This document shows, piece after piece, positions 1 to 7,091 of a stretch of 35,543 nucleotides of DNA (the stretch's first letter is position 1; every line of letters begins with the position of its first letter). The notes beneath the pieces were generated by a model, which saw only the letters and a list, made by a program, of their open reading frames with translations, did not search any database and had not been told where the DNA came from. Source of the stretch: Gammaproteobacteria bacterium. Lineage in GTDB: Bacteria > Pseudomonadota > Gammaproteobacteria > SZUA-229. A program made the translations under genes and the position numbers. The stretch is from positions 1 to 35,543 of the forward strand of contig WFMW01000010.1 in assembly GCA_015488885.1 (NCBI GenBank), given 5' to 3'.

Positions 1-756
1 ATCAAATACAGGCAGTGATAATGACTTTTTATTCGTCAGATCACCGCTGATCGCCAGCCTCTGCTTTAATTGTACGACCTGCCTGTTCTGTATACCAGCT
101 TGAAGAACCGGCCCTTCAGCTAATGGTAACCAGCCACCTTGCTGTTCAATAGCACGATAACGATGCAATTGTTTTTTTAATAATCGGTAAACAAAATGTC
201 GGGGAGGAAGTTTATCAAGTAATGCAGTTATCGATGTTTTCCCGGACACATCGTAAAACAGATTAGCAACATCCAGTGGCTTATTGCTGATATGCCAGTT
301 GATGCCCAGATCATGCGGGTTAAATTTTCCCGAATAGACATTGCTGCTATAATGATAGAGGGCCGCTGACAATAACAGCTCAAGGTGAACAGCTGCCTCC
401 CTGTCTGTTGAAGCCCGGTACTTTTTTATGTCTTCGAGGTAATAATCAGACGGTTTCAGACCTTCATCGTCAGCATGAACAAGAATATTCAATAAATCAT
501 CAGCACGATTTAATAACCCGTCAGCATCCAGCCATAATGGTTTGTATTTATTTCCCGCATAAAACCCCACGACTGCCGACTTATTCAATTCTGGTAGATG
601 CTCCGGGTTAGTTTGTAACAAATTTTCCAGTGTAGATGAAAATTGCGCCGACCATGAAGTCGCTGCCTGTGAACCCGTTGATACGAACAGACATAACAGG
701 AAAAGCAGCTTTGTAATAGCCCAGAAATCTGTCACGAAATGTGCATTCAAAGCCAT
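1..756 (-). CDS. L,D-transpeptidase, YcbB/LdtD-like (N-terminal part, cut by window edge)
   Basis: An open frame of 252 codons runs on the minus strand from an ATG at 756 to the window edge, so the C-terminus is missing. The N-terminus has a short polar stretch, then a hydrophobic run (ITKLLFLLCLFVSTGSQA), consistent with a Sec signal peptide. The mature part resembles the scaffold domain of YcbB-type murein L,D-transpeptidases: 'KPLWLDADGL', 'HADDEGLKPSDYY', then 'GGWLPLAEGPVLQAG' leading into 'QVVQLKQRLAISGDL', which is typical of the start of a peptidoglycan-binding domain. Such enzymes form 3-3 crosslinks in periplasmic peptidoglycan. The catalytic YkuD cysteine domain would lie outside the window. 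The start overlaps the end of the Nudix gene by 10 bases, so the two are probably co-translated. Confidence 0.75.
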   Translation of the reverse strand, partial: MALNAHFVTDFWAITKLLFLLCLFVSTGSQAATSWSAQFSSTLENLLQTNPEHLPELNKSAVVGFYAGNKYKPLWLDADGLLNRADDLLNILVHADDEGLKPSDYYLEDIKKYRASTDREAAVHLELLLSAALYHYSSNVYSGKFNPHDLGINWHISNKPLDVANLFYDVSGKTSITALLDKLPPRHFVYRLLKKQLHRYRAIEQQGGWLPLAEGPVLQAGIQNRQVVQLKQRLAISGDLTNKKSLSLPVFD

Positions 757-1358
757 TCGTTACGAATTCGTGCACGGTTTAGACGAAACCACTGTAAGGC
801 AATAATCGGGGCAGCCGAATTAATACGGCCATTATCCAGCCAGTCAAAAGCCTGCTGACTACCGACAACATGTACTTTTATATCCTCACCTTCTTCGTCC
901 AGACCATGTATACCCTGCACATTCAAACTATCCGTACGCCCCAGAAAAATCTGTATCTGTTCGCTCTCACCACCAGGACTGGAGTAATACTTGCACATTG
1001 GCTGCAAATCCGATACTTTGCAACCGGCCTCTTCACCGGCTTCACGTATGGCAACGGTTTGCGCTGACTCGCCGGCTTCCTGATAACCGGCAATGGTTTC
1101 CATCAACCATGGGCCGGATTTATCGTCACCTGCGCCAATTCTAAACTGTTCAACCAGCACCACTTCATCACGTACCGGGTCATAAGGTAATACGGCCACT
1201 GCATTGCCTTTATCCAGCAACTCTCTGGTAATTACCGGACTTCTTCCTCCATTAAATAAATCATGTTGCAATTCAATGGCTGAGAGTTTGAAAAACCCCT
1301 GATAAAGTATTTTTTTCCTGATTATTGACCATTTCATCATAATTATCATCTTACACAC
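747..1358 (-). CDS. nudF: ADP-ribose pyrophosphatase (Nudix hydrolase)
   Basis: The protein hydrolyses ADP-ribose to AMP and ribose-5-phosphate in the cytoplasm, judging by family. It carries a complete Nudix box (G-x5-E-x7-RE-x2-EE-x-G): 'GYQEAGESAQTVAIREAGEE'. Flanking motifs match E. coli NudF closely: 'LFNGGRSPVITRELLDKG', 'LPYDPVRDEVVLVEQFRIG', 'YYSSPGGESEQ', 'GIHGLDEEGEDIKVHVV' and 'AAPIIALQWF'. The longest frame begins with GTG at 1358; ATG codons at 1349 and 1340 are alternatives, and homology would fit a slightly shorter N-terminus. It overlaps the start of the downstream L,D-transpeptidase gene by 10 bases. Confidence 0.93.
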   Translation of the reverse strand: MCKMIIMMKWSIIRKKILYQGFFKLSAIELQHDLFNGGRSPVITRELLDKGNAVAVLPYDPVRDEVVLVEQFRIGAGDDKSGPWLMETIAGYQEAGESAQTVAIREAGEEAGCKVSDLQPMCKYYSSPGGESEQIQIFLGRTDSLNVQGIHGLDEEGEDIKVHVVGSQQAFDWLDNGRINSAAPIIALQWFRLNRARIRNEWL

Positions 1359-1502
1359 AATTGACTAATTCACAAATTTTAAAGACAAAAATCAGATAAT
1401 TTTAATTTATAAGTATCATGTATTAGGAAAACATTACATTCTGGAATGATAAACTGGCTTGAAATTTATTGACCATTGACAACTATTAACCACAGTTACC
1501 CG

Positions 1503-1853
1503 TTATGTCTTTTGTACATATACAAGCTTGTTATCTTCATAATCTTTAATTATAAATTCTTTATCAGAGAACGCACCTTTATCAACAGGCTAAATAATAA
1601 TTACACCTGAGTCAGTCAGAGCATCAAACTCTGCATTAATATCAGTTACTTCAAAAACAACTATATTTGATGCATAGGATTCACGATTATCACTTTTAGC
1701 TAGATATATTTTTAAATTGCCTTTTTCTAGTAATGCATTATCTGGATTTTTTATACAACTTTTATGGGTACATTGAAAACCAAGAAAACCAAGATACCAC
1801 TGTATTGTTGTTTCTATATCGCATACTTTTAAACAGGGGAATATTTTATTCAT
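1503..1853 (-). pseudogene. VOC-fold (glyoxalase/bleomycin-resistance-like) gene interrupted by an in-frame amber codon
   Basis: An ATG at 1853 opens a frame starting 'MNKIFPCLKVCDIETTIQWY', typical of vicinal-oxygen-chelate proteins, with 'LGFLGFQC' and 'NIVVFEVTDINAEFDAL'. It stops at TAG 1590-1592 after 87 residues. The same frame continues without shift for 28 more codons to TAA at 1503-1505, encoding 'KEFIIKDYEDNKLVYVQ', which is the usual VOC C-terminal strand pattern (REF-x-DPDGN-x-L). One base change therefore splits an otherwise normal gene of about 116 residues. The truncated protein would lack the last beta strands and probably the last metal ligand. The substrate is unknown. Confidence 0.7.
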
Positions 1854-1938
1854 ATTTTTAAACCTGACGAATTAAGATGTGTAAATTTATCATAAAGCTT
1901 GAAATAAATACCTAAAAGACTATTATAGTGATATATAA

Positions 1939-2036
1939 GGTGACATTTATATCGTGACTTAATTCATTAAGTATATATTAACTTACTGTTTTATTTATAT
2001 ATTTACATATTTATTTGGTGACATTTAACGTGACTT
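1939..2036 (+). promoter_or_regulatory. Direct repeat upstream of and over the Fic gene start
   Basis: Two near-identical copies of a motif reading GGTGACATTTA, a short spacer, then CGTGACTT lie at 1939-1960 and 2017-2036, 78 bases apart. Each holds an SD-like GGTGA 8-10 bases before a GTG codon. In the first copy that GTG is followed at once by ACT TAA; in the second it opens the Fic reading frame. The pair could be an operator for autoregulation or a duplicated translation-initiation region. Neither role is proven. Confidence 0.4.
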
Positions 2037-3295
2037 TTTCAGTAACAAAAAATGGCGTTTTAACGGTTAAAACACACCGTTCAGGGCATTTTACATTTGA
2101 AATTGGTTTGGATTACACCCAGCTAGACACATTAAAACAGTTGACTGAACAGGCGTATGCTCGCTTTGCCAGTATGCCGAAAGTTGGAGACATTGCCAAT
2201 CAACTAGAAAGGTTAAGTGTAGTAACGTCTGTTTATAGCACTAATACTATTGAAGGTGGTGATTTAACAGAAGAAGAGACTGCTAATGTACTAAATCAGG
2301 ATCCTACAACAGTAAAAAAACAATCTGATCAAAGAGTCGTTAACCTAAAATCCGCATATAATCTGGCAGAAGATGTTTCAAAAATGATCTTTCTTGATGT
2401 AAGTGAGGAAGAGATTGAAACCCTTAAGATCCCAGGGACTATTACGTTAAATATAAAAGATTACATGATTAAAGACCTCCATAAAATTATTACGCATAAT
2501 TTAGAGCATGAAGATAATATTCCGGGGCAATATAGGAACAACCCAAGGGAGCGGAGAACGCAGGTTGGGGATAAAAATCATGGAGGGGTATACGCACCAC
2601 CAAAATGCTTAAATGATATTAAGCTGCTTATTGACGCATACGTGTATTGGGCGAATTCTCCCCCAGTAAGTGCTCTACCGCCATTATACAGAGCGCCATT
2701 GCTTCATTATTATTTTGAGCGTATCCATCCTTTTTGGGATGGTAATGGTAGAACAGGAAGGGTAGTTGAAGCAATGGTGCTACAGGCAGCAAACTATAAG
2801 TACGTTCCTTATGCTAATGCAAAATTTTATTTAGATAATATTGATACATATTTTACTTTGTTTAACACATGTAGAAAGCGTGCAGTAAAAAGAGCGAAAG
2901 ACCCTAATACCGATTTTGTGAGATTTCACTTAACAGCTACACTGTCTACAGTTAACAGGTTACAGGATAATGCAAACCATATAATCTCAAAGTTTTTGTT
3001 TGATGCTAATTTAAATTTTTTGCACACAACTAAAAAAATAAATGACAGACAGCATACTGTAATTTCACAATTATCCACTAACCCTGCAACAGGACTCAAA
3101 GGTAGTTTATCAGTACAACCCTGGTACACTTCTCTTTATAGGAACCTTACAGACAGAACGAAGATTAGAGATATAAATAAACTAATAGAATTAGAGTTGA
3201 TAGTAAGAAACAAGAATGGAGATATTGTTGTCGAGTATGAAAAGCCTAATATTACACTCGCAAATTCACCGATTACATCTATTGAGTACACATAA
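2030..3295 (+). CDS. Fic family protein (class II, putative AMP-transferase)
   Basis: The protein has a canonical Fic motif, 'HPFWDGNGRTGR', near residue 240. Its histidine is the catalytic base and its NGR binds nucleotide phosphate in AMPylating Fic enzymes. An inhibitory-helix motif of the (S/T)xxxE(G/N) type, 'STNTIEGG', lies near residue 75, N-terminal to the Fic core, which makes it class II (self-inhibited). 'GQYRN' and 'GGVYAPP' precede the core as in other Fic proteins. The C-terminal ~90 residues look like a winged-helix module. Start codons TTG 2015, GTG 2018 and GTG 2030 are all in frame; I chose 2030 because GGTGA stands 8 bases upstream. The target is unknown. It may be a solitary regulator or toxin, since no partner antitoxin is adjacent. 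Confidence 0.88.
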   Translation: MTFSVTKNGVLTVKTHRSGHFTFEIGLDYTQLDTLKQLTEQAYARFASMPKVGDIANQLERLSVVTSVYSTNTIEGGDLTEEETANVLNQDPTTVKKQSDQRVVNLKSAYNLAEDVSKMIFLDVSEEEIETLKIPGTITLNIKDYMIKDLHKIITHNLEHEDNIPGQYRNNPRERRTQVGDKNHGGVYAPPKCLNDIKLLIDAYVYWANSPPVSALPPLYRAPLLHYYFERIHPFWDGNGRTGRVVEAMVLQAANYKYVPYANAKFYLDNIDTYFTLFNTCRKRAVKRAKDPNTDFVRFHLTATLSTVNRLQDNANHIISKFLFDANLNFLHTTKKINDRQHTVISQLSTNPATGLKGSLSVQPWYTSLYRNLTDRTKIRDINKLIELELIVRNKNGDIVVEYEKPNITLANSPITSIEYT

Positions 3296-3500
3296 CGCTG
3301 AGCTAATTTAACGATTTTACACAGAGCAGAGCCTCAGCGCCTGGCGTGTAAAACCAGTCCGCAATTCTGAGGATATAATACTTAATTATACTACCAGTGT
3401 ATCACGCGCATTATTAAGCAAGTTAAACAATACCTGTTGCATATAGCTTCCATTATCTCAATATAATACGCTCAATAGTGCTTATTTTTTCAATATTGGC

Positions 3501-3698
3501 TTAAAATGGAATTGATTCGTCATCATCGTAAGGCATCATGTCACTCATTAAATCAAGAAACACACCGAGTGATTTGCATAAATTCTTTACTGTTTTACTG
3601 TACGTCAGTTTTTCTTCTGGTGTTTTTGCTTTGCCCATTGCTTTCAGGGCCGCTTCTATTTCGGTTGAGATTCCAGTCATTATTTTTTCAGTATCCAT
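3501..3698 (-). CDS. Small acidic-tailed protein with SSB-like C-terminal tip (unknown function)
   Basis: A 65-residue protein starts at ATG 3698 and is preceded by a strong Shine-Dalgarno (GGAGG, 4 bases before the ATG). The body is predicted helical and rich in K, E and A ('EIEAALKAMGKAKTPEEKL'), with a hydrophobic stretch 'SLGVFLDLMSDMM'. The C-terminus is 'MPYDDDESIPF': three aspartates, then I-P-F as the last three residues. That closely resembles the DDDIPF tip by which single-stranded-DNA-binding protein recruits repair and replication partners. I do not recognise the family. It lies 60 bases upstream of the prfC end and is read in the opposite order, so an operon with prfC is not indicated. 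Confidence 0.65.
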   Translation of the reverse strand: MDTEKIMTGISTEIEAALKAMGKAKTPEEKLTYSKTVKNLCKSLGVFLDLMSDMMPYDDDESIPF

Positions 3699-3757
3699 GA
3701 TTCCTCCGGTTCATTCTATTTTGAATTATTCATATATTAAACAGGGTTAAGGGTAGA

Positions 3758-5353
3758 TTAATAAATGCCATGTTCACGGGTGGCCAGAAATTGAATCTCC
3801 GGCCATTTTTCTATGGTCATATCGAGGTTTACCCGGGTGGGTGCAATGTAAGTCAGATCACCGGCATGGTCGAGTGCCAGATTAGCGGCATGGCGATTTT
3901 TAAACCGGTTTAGTTCTTTGTCATCGTCGCATTCTACCCAGCGGGCGGTGGTGACGTTAATCGCTTCAAAATCACAGCTGACCTTGTATTCATTAAGCAA
4001 ACGATGTTTCACCACTTCAAACTGCAAGACCCCGACTGCGCCTAATATCAGGTCGTTATTATTCAGTGGTCGATACAGTTGTGAGGCACCCTCTTCACAC
4101 AACTGGATTAAACCTTTCTGCAGGGCTTTCATTTTCAGCGGGTCTTTAAGCCGGGCGCGACGAAATAATTCCGGCGCAAAATTTGGGATACCGGTAAAAG
4201 CCAGATCTTCACCCAGCGTAAAGGTATCACCAATTCGCATGGTGCCATGATTGTGCAGGCCGATAATATCACCGGTGAACGCTTCATCCACCTGCTCACG
4301 GTCTGCGGCCATAAAGGTGACGGCATCAGCCAGTTTAATGTCTTTACCCAGACGCACATGTTTTACCTTCATGCCCTTCTGATAGGTACCTGAACAGATA
4401 CGCACAAAGGCAATACGGTCACGATGCCCCGGATCCATATTCGCCTGGATTTTGAAAACAAAACCGCTAAATTTCTCTTCTTCAGGATTTACCACACGGC
4501 TGCGGGTTTCACGTGGTTCAGGAGGCGGCGCATACTTGTCAAGCGCATCCAGCAATTCTCTTACCCCAAAATTATTAATCCCCGAACCAAAAAATACCGG
4601 CGTGAGTTCGCCGCGCTGGTAGGCATCCAGATCAAAAGCATGACTGGCGCCTTTAACAAGCTCGATTTCATCACGCAGTTCATCTGCCACGCTACCCAGA
4701 ATGTCATCCAGTTGCGAATTATCCAGACCTTCAATCACATCCCCCTGCTGAATTCTTCCACCATGGGTAGCACTGAACAGATGCACTTTGTTTTCTACCA
4801 GATTAAACACACCTTTAAAGGCTTTACCCATGCCGATGGGCCAGGTGATGGGAGCACATTTTATGGATAATATATTTTCAATTTCATCGAGAAGATCAAT
4901 CGGATCACGCGCTTCCCGATCCATTTTATTGATAAAAGTGATAATCGGTGTGGTGCGCAACCGGCACACGTCCATGAGTTTAATGGTACGTTCTTCGACC
5001 CCTTTTGCCGCATCAATTACCATTAAGGCCGAATCTACCGCAGTCAGGGTGCGGTAAGTATCTTCGGAAAAATCGGCATGACCTGGGGTATCGAGCAGAT
5101 TGATAATGCAGTCTTTATGGGGAAACTGCATAACCGATGAGGTAACTGAAATGCCACGCTGTTTTTCCAGCTCCATCCAGTCAGAGGTGACATGACGAGC
5201 AGCCTTGCGCCCTTTAACTGTGCCAGCCATTTGAATCGCGCCACTGAATAACAGTAGTTTTTCAGTCAATGTGGTTTTACCTGCATCCGGGTGCGAGATA
5301 ATTGCAAACGTGCGTCGCCTTTTAATTTCATTGGTATAATTACTGTCTGACAA
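3758..5353 (-). CDS. prfC: Peptide chain release factor 3 (RF3)
   Basis: RF3 is a ribosome-dependent GTPase that removes RF1/RF2 after translation termination. G motifs are intact: G1 '[13 protein letters not shown]', G2 '[11 protein letters not shown]', G3 '[16 protein letters not shown]', G4 '[10 protein letters not shown]'. The later RF3 signatures '[19 protein letters not shown]', '[18 protein letters not shown]' and '[16 protein letters not shown]' are also present. I place the start at TTG 5351-5353 (531 residues, near the E. coli length of 529) because GGAG lies 8 bases upstream. A longer frame to 5389 would add 12 residues not seen in the family. Confidence 0.96.
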   Translation of the reverse strand: MSDSNYTNEIKRRRTFAIISHPDAGKTTLTEKLLLFSGAIQMAGTVKGRKAARHVTSDWMELEKQRGISVTSSVMQFPHKDCIINLLDTPGHADFSEDTYRTLTAVDSALMVIDAAKGVEERTIKLMDVCRLRTTPIITFINKMDREARDPIDLLDEIENILSIKCAPITWPIGMGKAFKGVFNLVENKVHLFSATHGGRIQQGDVIEGLDNSQLDDILGSVADELRDEIELVKGASHAFDLDAYQRGELTPVFFGSGINNFGVRELLDALDKYAPPPEPRETRSRVVNPEEEKFSGFVFKIQANMDPGHRDRIAFVRICSGTYQKGMKVKHVRLGKDIKLADAVTFMAADREQVDEAFTGDIIGLHNHGTMRIGDTFTLGEDLAFTGIPNFAPELFRRARLKDPLKMKALQKGLIQLCEEGASQLYRPLNNNDLILGAVGVLQFEVVKHRLLNEYKVSCDFEAINVTTARWVECDDDKELNRFKNRHAANLALDHAGDLTYIAPTRVNLDMTIEKWPEIQFLATREHGIY

Positions 5354-5517
5354 ACTCTTTTCTCCAAATAGGTACACAGTTATGTACACAATAATAAATA
5401 TAACTCTTAAGCCTTGATATCGACAGTAAGGACCACCCAGAACCTGAGACTAAGCCAACAAAACCTCCGTCAAAGCGCTTAAAAAATAGCTGGTCATTAT
5501 ATCCCAAGTTGCACACC

Positions 5518-5664
5518 CTATAAATTGCCGCTTAATATCTTTTCCAACTTCGTACAGTGCTGCTGATGATCTTCCTGGCGCTTCTCTTTGAAAGTCGCCA
5601 AATTGGCCAGCATCATTTTCCTGACTATGGATTCTTTGAATTCTGTTGAATATTTGTTTTGCAT
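5518..5664 (-). pseudogene. Transposase N-terminal remnant
   Basis: A 48-residue frame starts at ATG 5664 with 'NKYSTEFKESIVRKMM', which resembles the helix-turn-helix start of IS3-type or related transposase OrfA proteins. After about 18 residues the similarity stops, and the remaining 30 residues ('LANLATFKEKRQEDHQQ') do not continue a transposase. No terminal inverted repeats or catalytic DDE region are visible nearby. I read it as debris of an insertion element at the edge of the accessory patch 5.5-8.7 kb. A genuine small gene is the alternative. Confidence 0.4.
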
Positions 5665-5695
5665 ATCTTCACCTTTAACTGCCCCTATTTTGGAT

Positions 5696-6037
5696 TTAAG
5701 TATAACTTATTGAGGCGAAAGGTATCCTGACACAGGGGGTCATCGAGAGTTCGAGATAATGCGCCTTACCTTGAAGAGAAAGCGCAGTTTTTGCCGCAGG
5801 ATGTAACGAGGAGCCTAACTGGGCTTGCAGTGCATAAACCGCCCCAAGGTAATCAACCTGATCGCCATAACGTACTAAAGCGCCCGTACCTATAGACTCA
5901 AACCAGCGACTTTTTTTGTAGCGCTTTTGCAAATCCAGGCTGTAGCCCTGTTCCACCAACCAGGAGGAAACAAGAACAGTGCCGAGAGGCTGCGTGCTTA
6001 ATAAACTGTTTAGTTTAGATTCTTTTACGGTACTCAT
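5696..6037 (-). pseudogene. Truncated AbiEi-type antitoxin (N-terminal DNA-binding domain only)
   Basis: The first ~95 of 113 residues match the N-terminal domain of AbiEi-family antitoxins of type IV toxin-antitoxin systems: 'KLNSLLSTQPLGTVLVSSWL', 'GYSLDLQKRYKKSRWFESIG', 'GALVRYGDQVDYLGAVYALQ', 'LHPAAKTALSLQGKAHYL'. Family members usually run to about 250 residues or more with a C-terminal neutralising domain. Here the frame ends soon after the winged-helix part with an unrelated tail ('MTPCVRIPFASISYT'). No AbiEii nucleotidyltransferase toxin gene is adjacent. It may be an inactivated antitoxin or a surviving stand-alone repressor. Confidence 0.65.
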
Positions 6038-6371
6038 GGTACCATTTTACCAATAAAAATAAACCCTCCATCCCTATACAGAAGGAAATTGCTACCGACC
6101 CCGATCAAAATCCTGACCGCGTTTTCTGGTCCGGCGGTAACGTAAGCTTCCCCGAAATGGATGCACATGCATCCCTGCCTTTCTGGCGAAGAACGGGTGG
6201 GTGTCCTGTCAATGCCGAGGGGTATCCCCGGCCTGCACAATTCTTGGAAGGTTGTGGACACGGCTTGACAGACATGAGGGCAGAGCCCTTTCTCAAGGAC
6301 TAAACAGAATTCAGGCTATTTAAATATACTGTCCCGGTTTTTTATAAATGCGGCTTCATGCAAAGTGGTAA
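6038..6371. other. Gene-poor stretch with short palindromes
   Basis: No convincing gene is seen here. Short minus-strand frames exist (for example 6034-6261) but have no recognisable domain. The stretch holds a 7-bp inverted repeat with a 2-base loop at 6159-6174 (GGATGCA-CA-TGCATCC) and an imperfect palindrome near 6220-6236 (CCGAGGGGTATCCCCGG). It separates the truncated antitoxin from the mobile-mystery-protein remnants and is probably recombination debris. Confidence 0.3.
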
Positions 6372-6524
6372 TTTGATGTCAAACGTGATGAACCCGCCCA
6401 CCAGTATGAGCATTTAGCAGAAGCTCGCCGACAACTAGATAAGCGTTTAAATTTACTACGGAATTCAGAGAGCTTCGCACGCCCATCATGGGGATGGGTC
6501 AAGGCCATCCGTGAGGCTCTGGGC

Positions 6525-6869
6525 ATGACGACCACCCAACTCGCAAAACGACTGGGGGTCGTTCAGTCACGCGCGGTTGCGATTGAGCAAGCGGAAGCCA
6601 AAGGCACAATAACCCTCAACAGCCTGGAAAAGGCTGCGAATGCTCTGGATTGTCGTTTGGTCTACGCGCTAGTACCGAGAAAACCGCTTGATGAACTGGT
6701 CAGCGAGCGCGCAGAGCGCCTTGCAAAGAAACGTCTGAGATCAACGAGCCACAGCATGGCTCTCGAAGCCCAGAGCGTTAAAGTCGCCGACGAGCAAGAG
6801 CAGCTCAAACGCATGATTGAGCGCCTAATAGAGAAGGCAGGCTCCGAGCTTTGGGAGGAAGATGCATGA
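6525..6869 (+). CDS. Mobile mystery protein A (XRE-like HTH regulator), 5' end damaged
   Basis: The region 'GMTTTQLAKRLGVVQSRAVA' is an XRE-type helix-turn-helix. 'ALDCRLVYALVPRKPLDELV' and 'RAERLAKKRL' are characteristic of the mobile mystery protein A family, regulators normally encoded just before a Fic protein (mobile mystery protein B). Family-like coding sequence extends further upstream in the same frame from 6372 ('HLAEARRQLDKRLNLL', 'SWGWVKAIREALG') but has no start codon there. An ATG at 6376 is one base out of frame. The first usable in-frame ATG is 6525, which removes the N-terminal ~50 residues. The 3' end overlaps the B stub by ATGA. Confidence 0.75.
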   Translation: MTTTQLAKRLGVVQSRAVAIEQAEAKGTITLNSLEKAANALDCRLVYALVPRKPLDELVSERAERLAKKRLRSTSHSMALEAQSVKVADEQEQLKRMIERLIEKAGSELWEEDA

Positions 6870-6922
6870 CCGATCCACTGGATGAACAGGATGTCTTCGC
6901 GCCGCTGATAACCATGATATAA
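6866..6922 (+). pseudogene. 5' stub of mobile mystery protein B (Fic family)
   Basis: An ATG at 6866 overlaps the stop codon of mobile mystery protein A (ATGA), exactly where the Fic-domain partner B normally begins. The frame reads 'MTDPLDEQDVFAPL', like a family start, but ends at TAA 6920-6922 after 18 residues. No Fic core follows in any frame before the AbiEi-Fic gene. The rest of the gene seems to have been deleted, with the novel junction near 6905-6920. Confidence 0.5.
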
Positions 6923-6970
6923 CCTCATTACTGGAATTTGTCCGGTCCTGAATTTCACATATTATGCAGA

Positions 6971-7090
6971 AAAACCTATTTTTAGATCGACACGATTCCC
7001 TATAAATGGTACAACATAATATCCTATGATATATACAGCATCATAACCTATAATTAAACCAACGTAATAACCGATGAAGAGAACGTAAAA
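6971..7090 (+). promoter_or_regulatory. Five 24-bp-phased CCTAT-type direct repeats upstream of the AbiEi-Fic gene
   Basis: CCTAT occurs at 6975, 6999, 7023 and 7047, exactly 24 bases apart, and a degenerate CCGAT follows at 7071, again 24 bases on. Bases before the core are also similar (AAAA, ATTC, ATAT, ATAA, ATAA). The array ends 17 bases before the ATG at 7092, so it covers the expected promoter. A DNA-binding protein could load cooperatively on one helical face spaced by a little over two turns. The best candidate is the AbiEi-like domain of the following gene, since AbiEi antitoxins autoregulate by binding repeated sites of about 23 bp. Confidence 0.6.
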
Positions 7091-7091
7091 T

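Noticed and set aside
1590-1592. Recoded amber codon (for example pyrrolysine) in the VOC gene
   Set aside because: Nothing in the window suggests suppression machinery and VOC proteins do not need a non-standard residue here; a point mutation is simpler.
6034-6261. Minus-strand 75-codon frame overlapping the AbiEi remnant start by ATGA
   Set aside because: It has no recognisable domain, no ribosome-binding site that I can see, and lies in a palindrome-containing debris region; the overlap may be chance.
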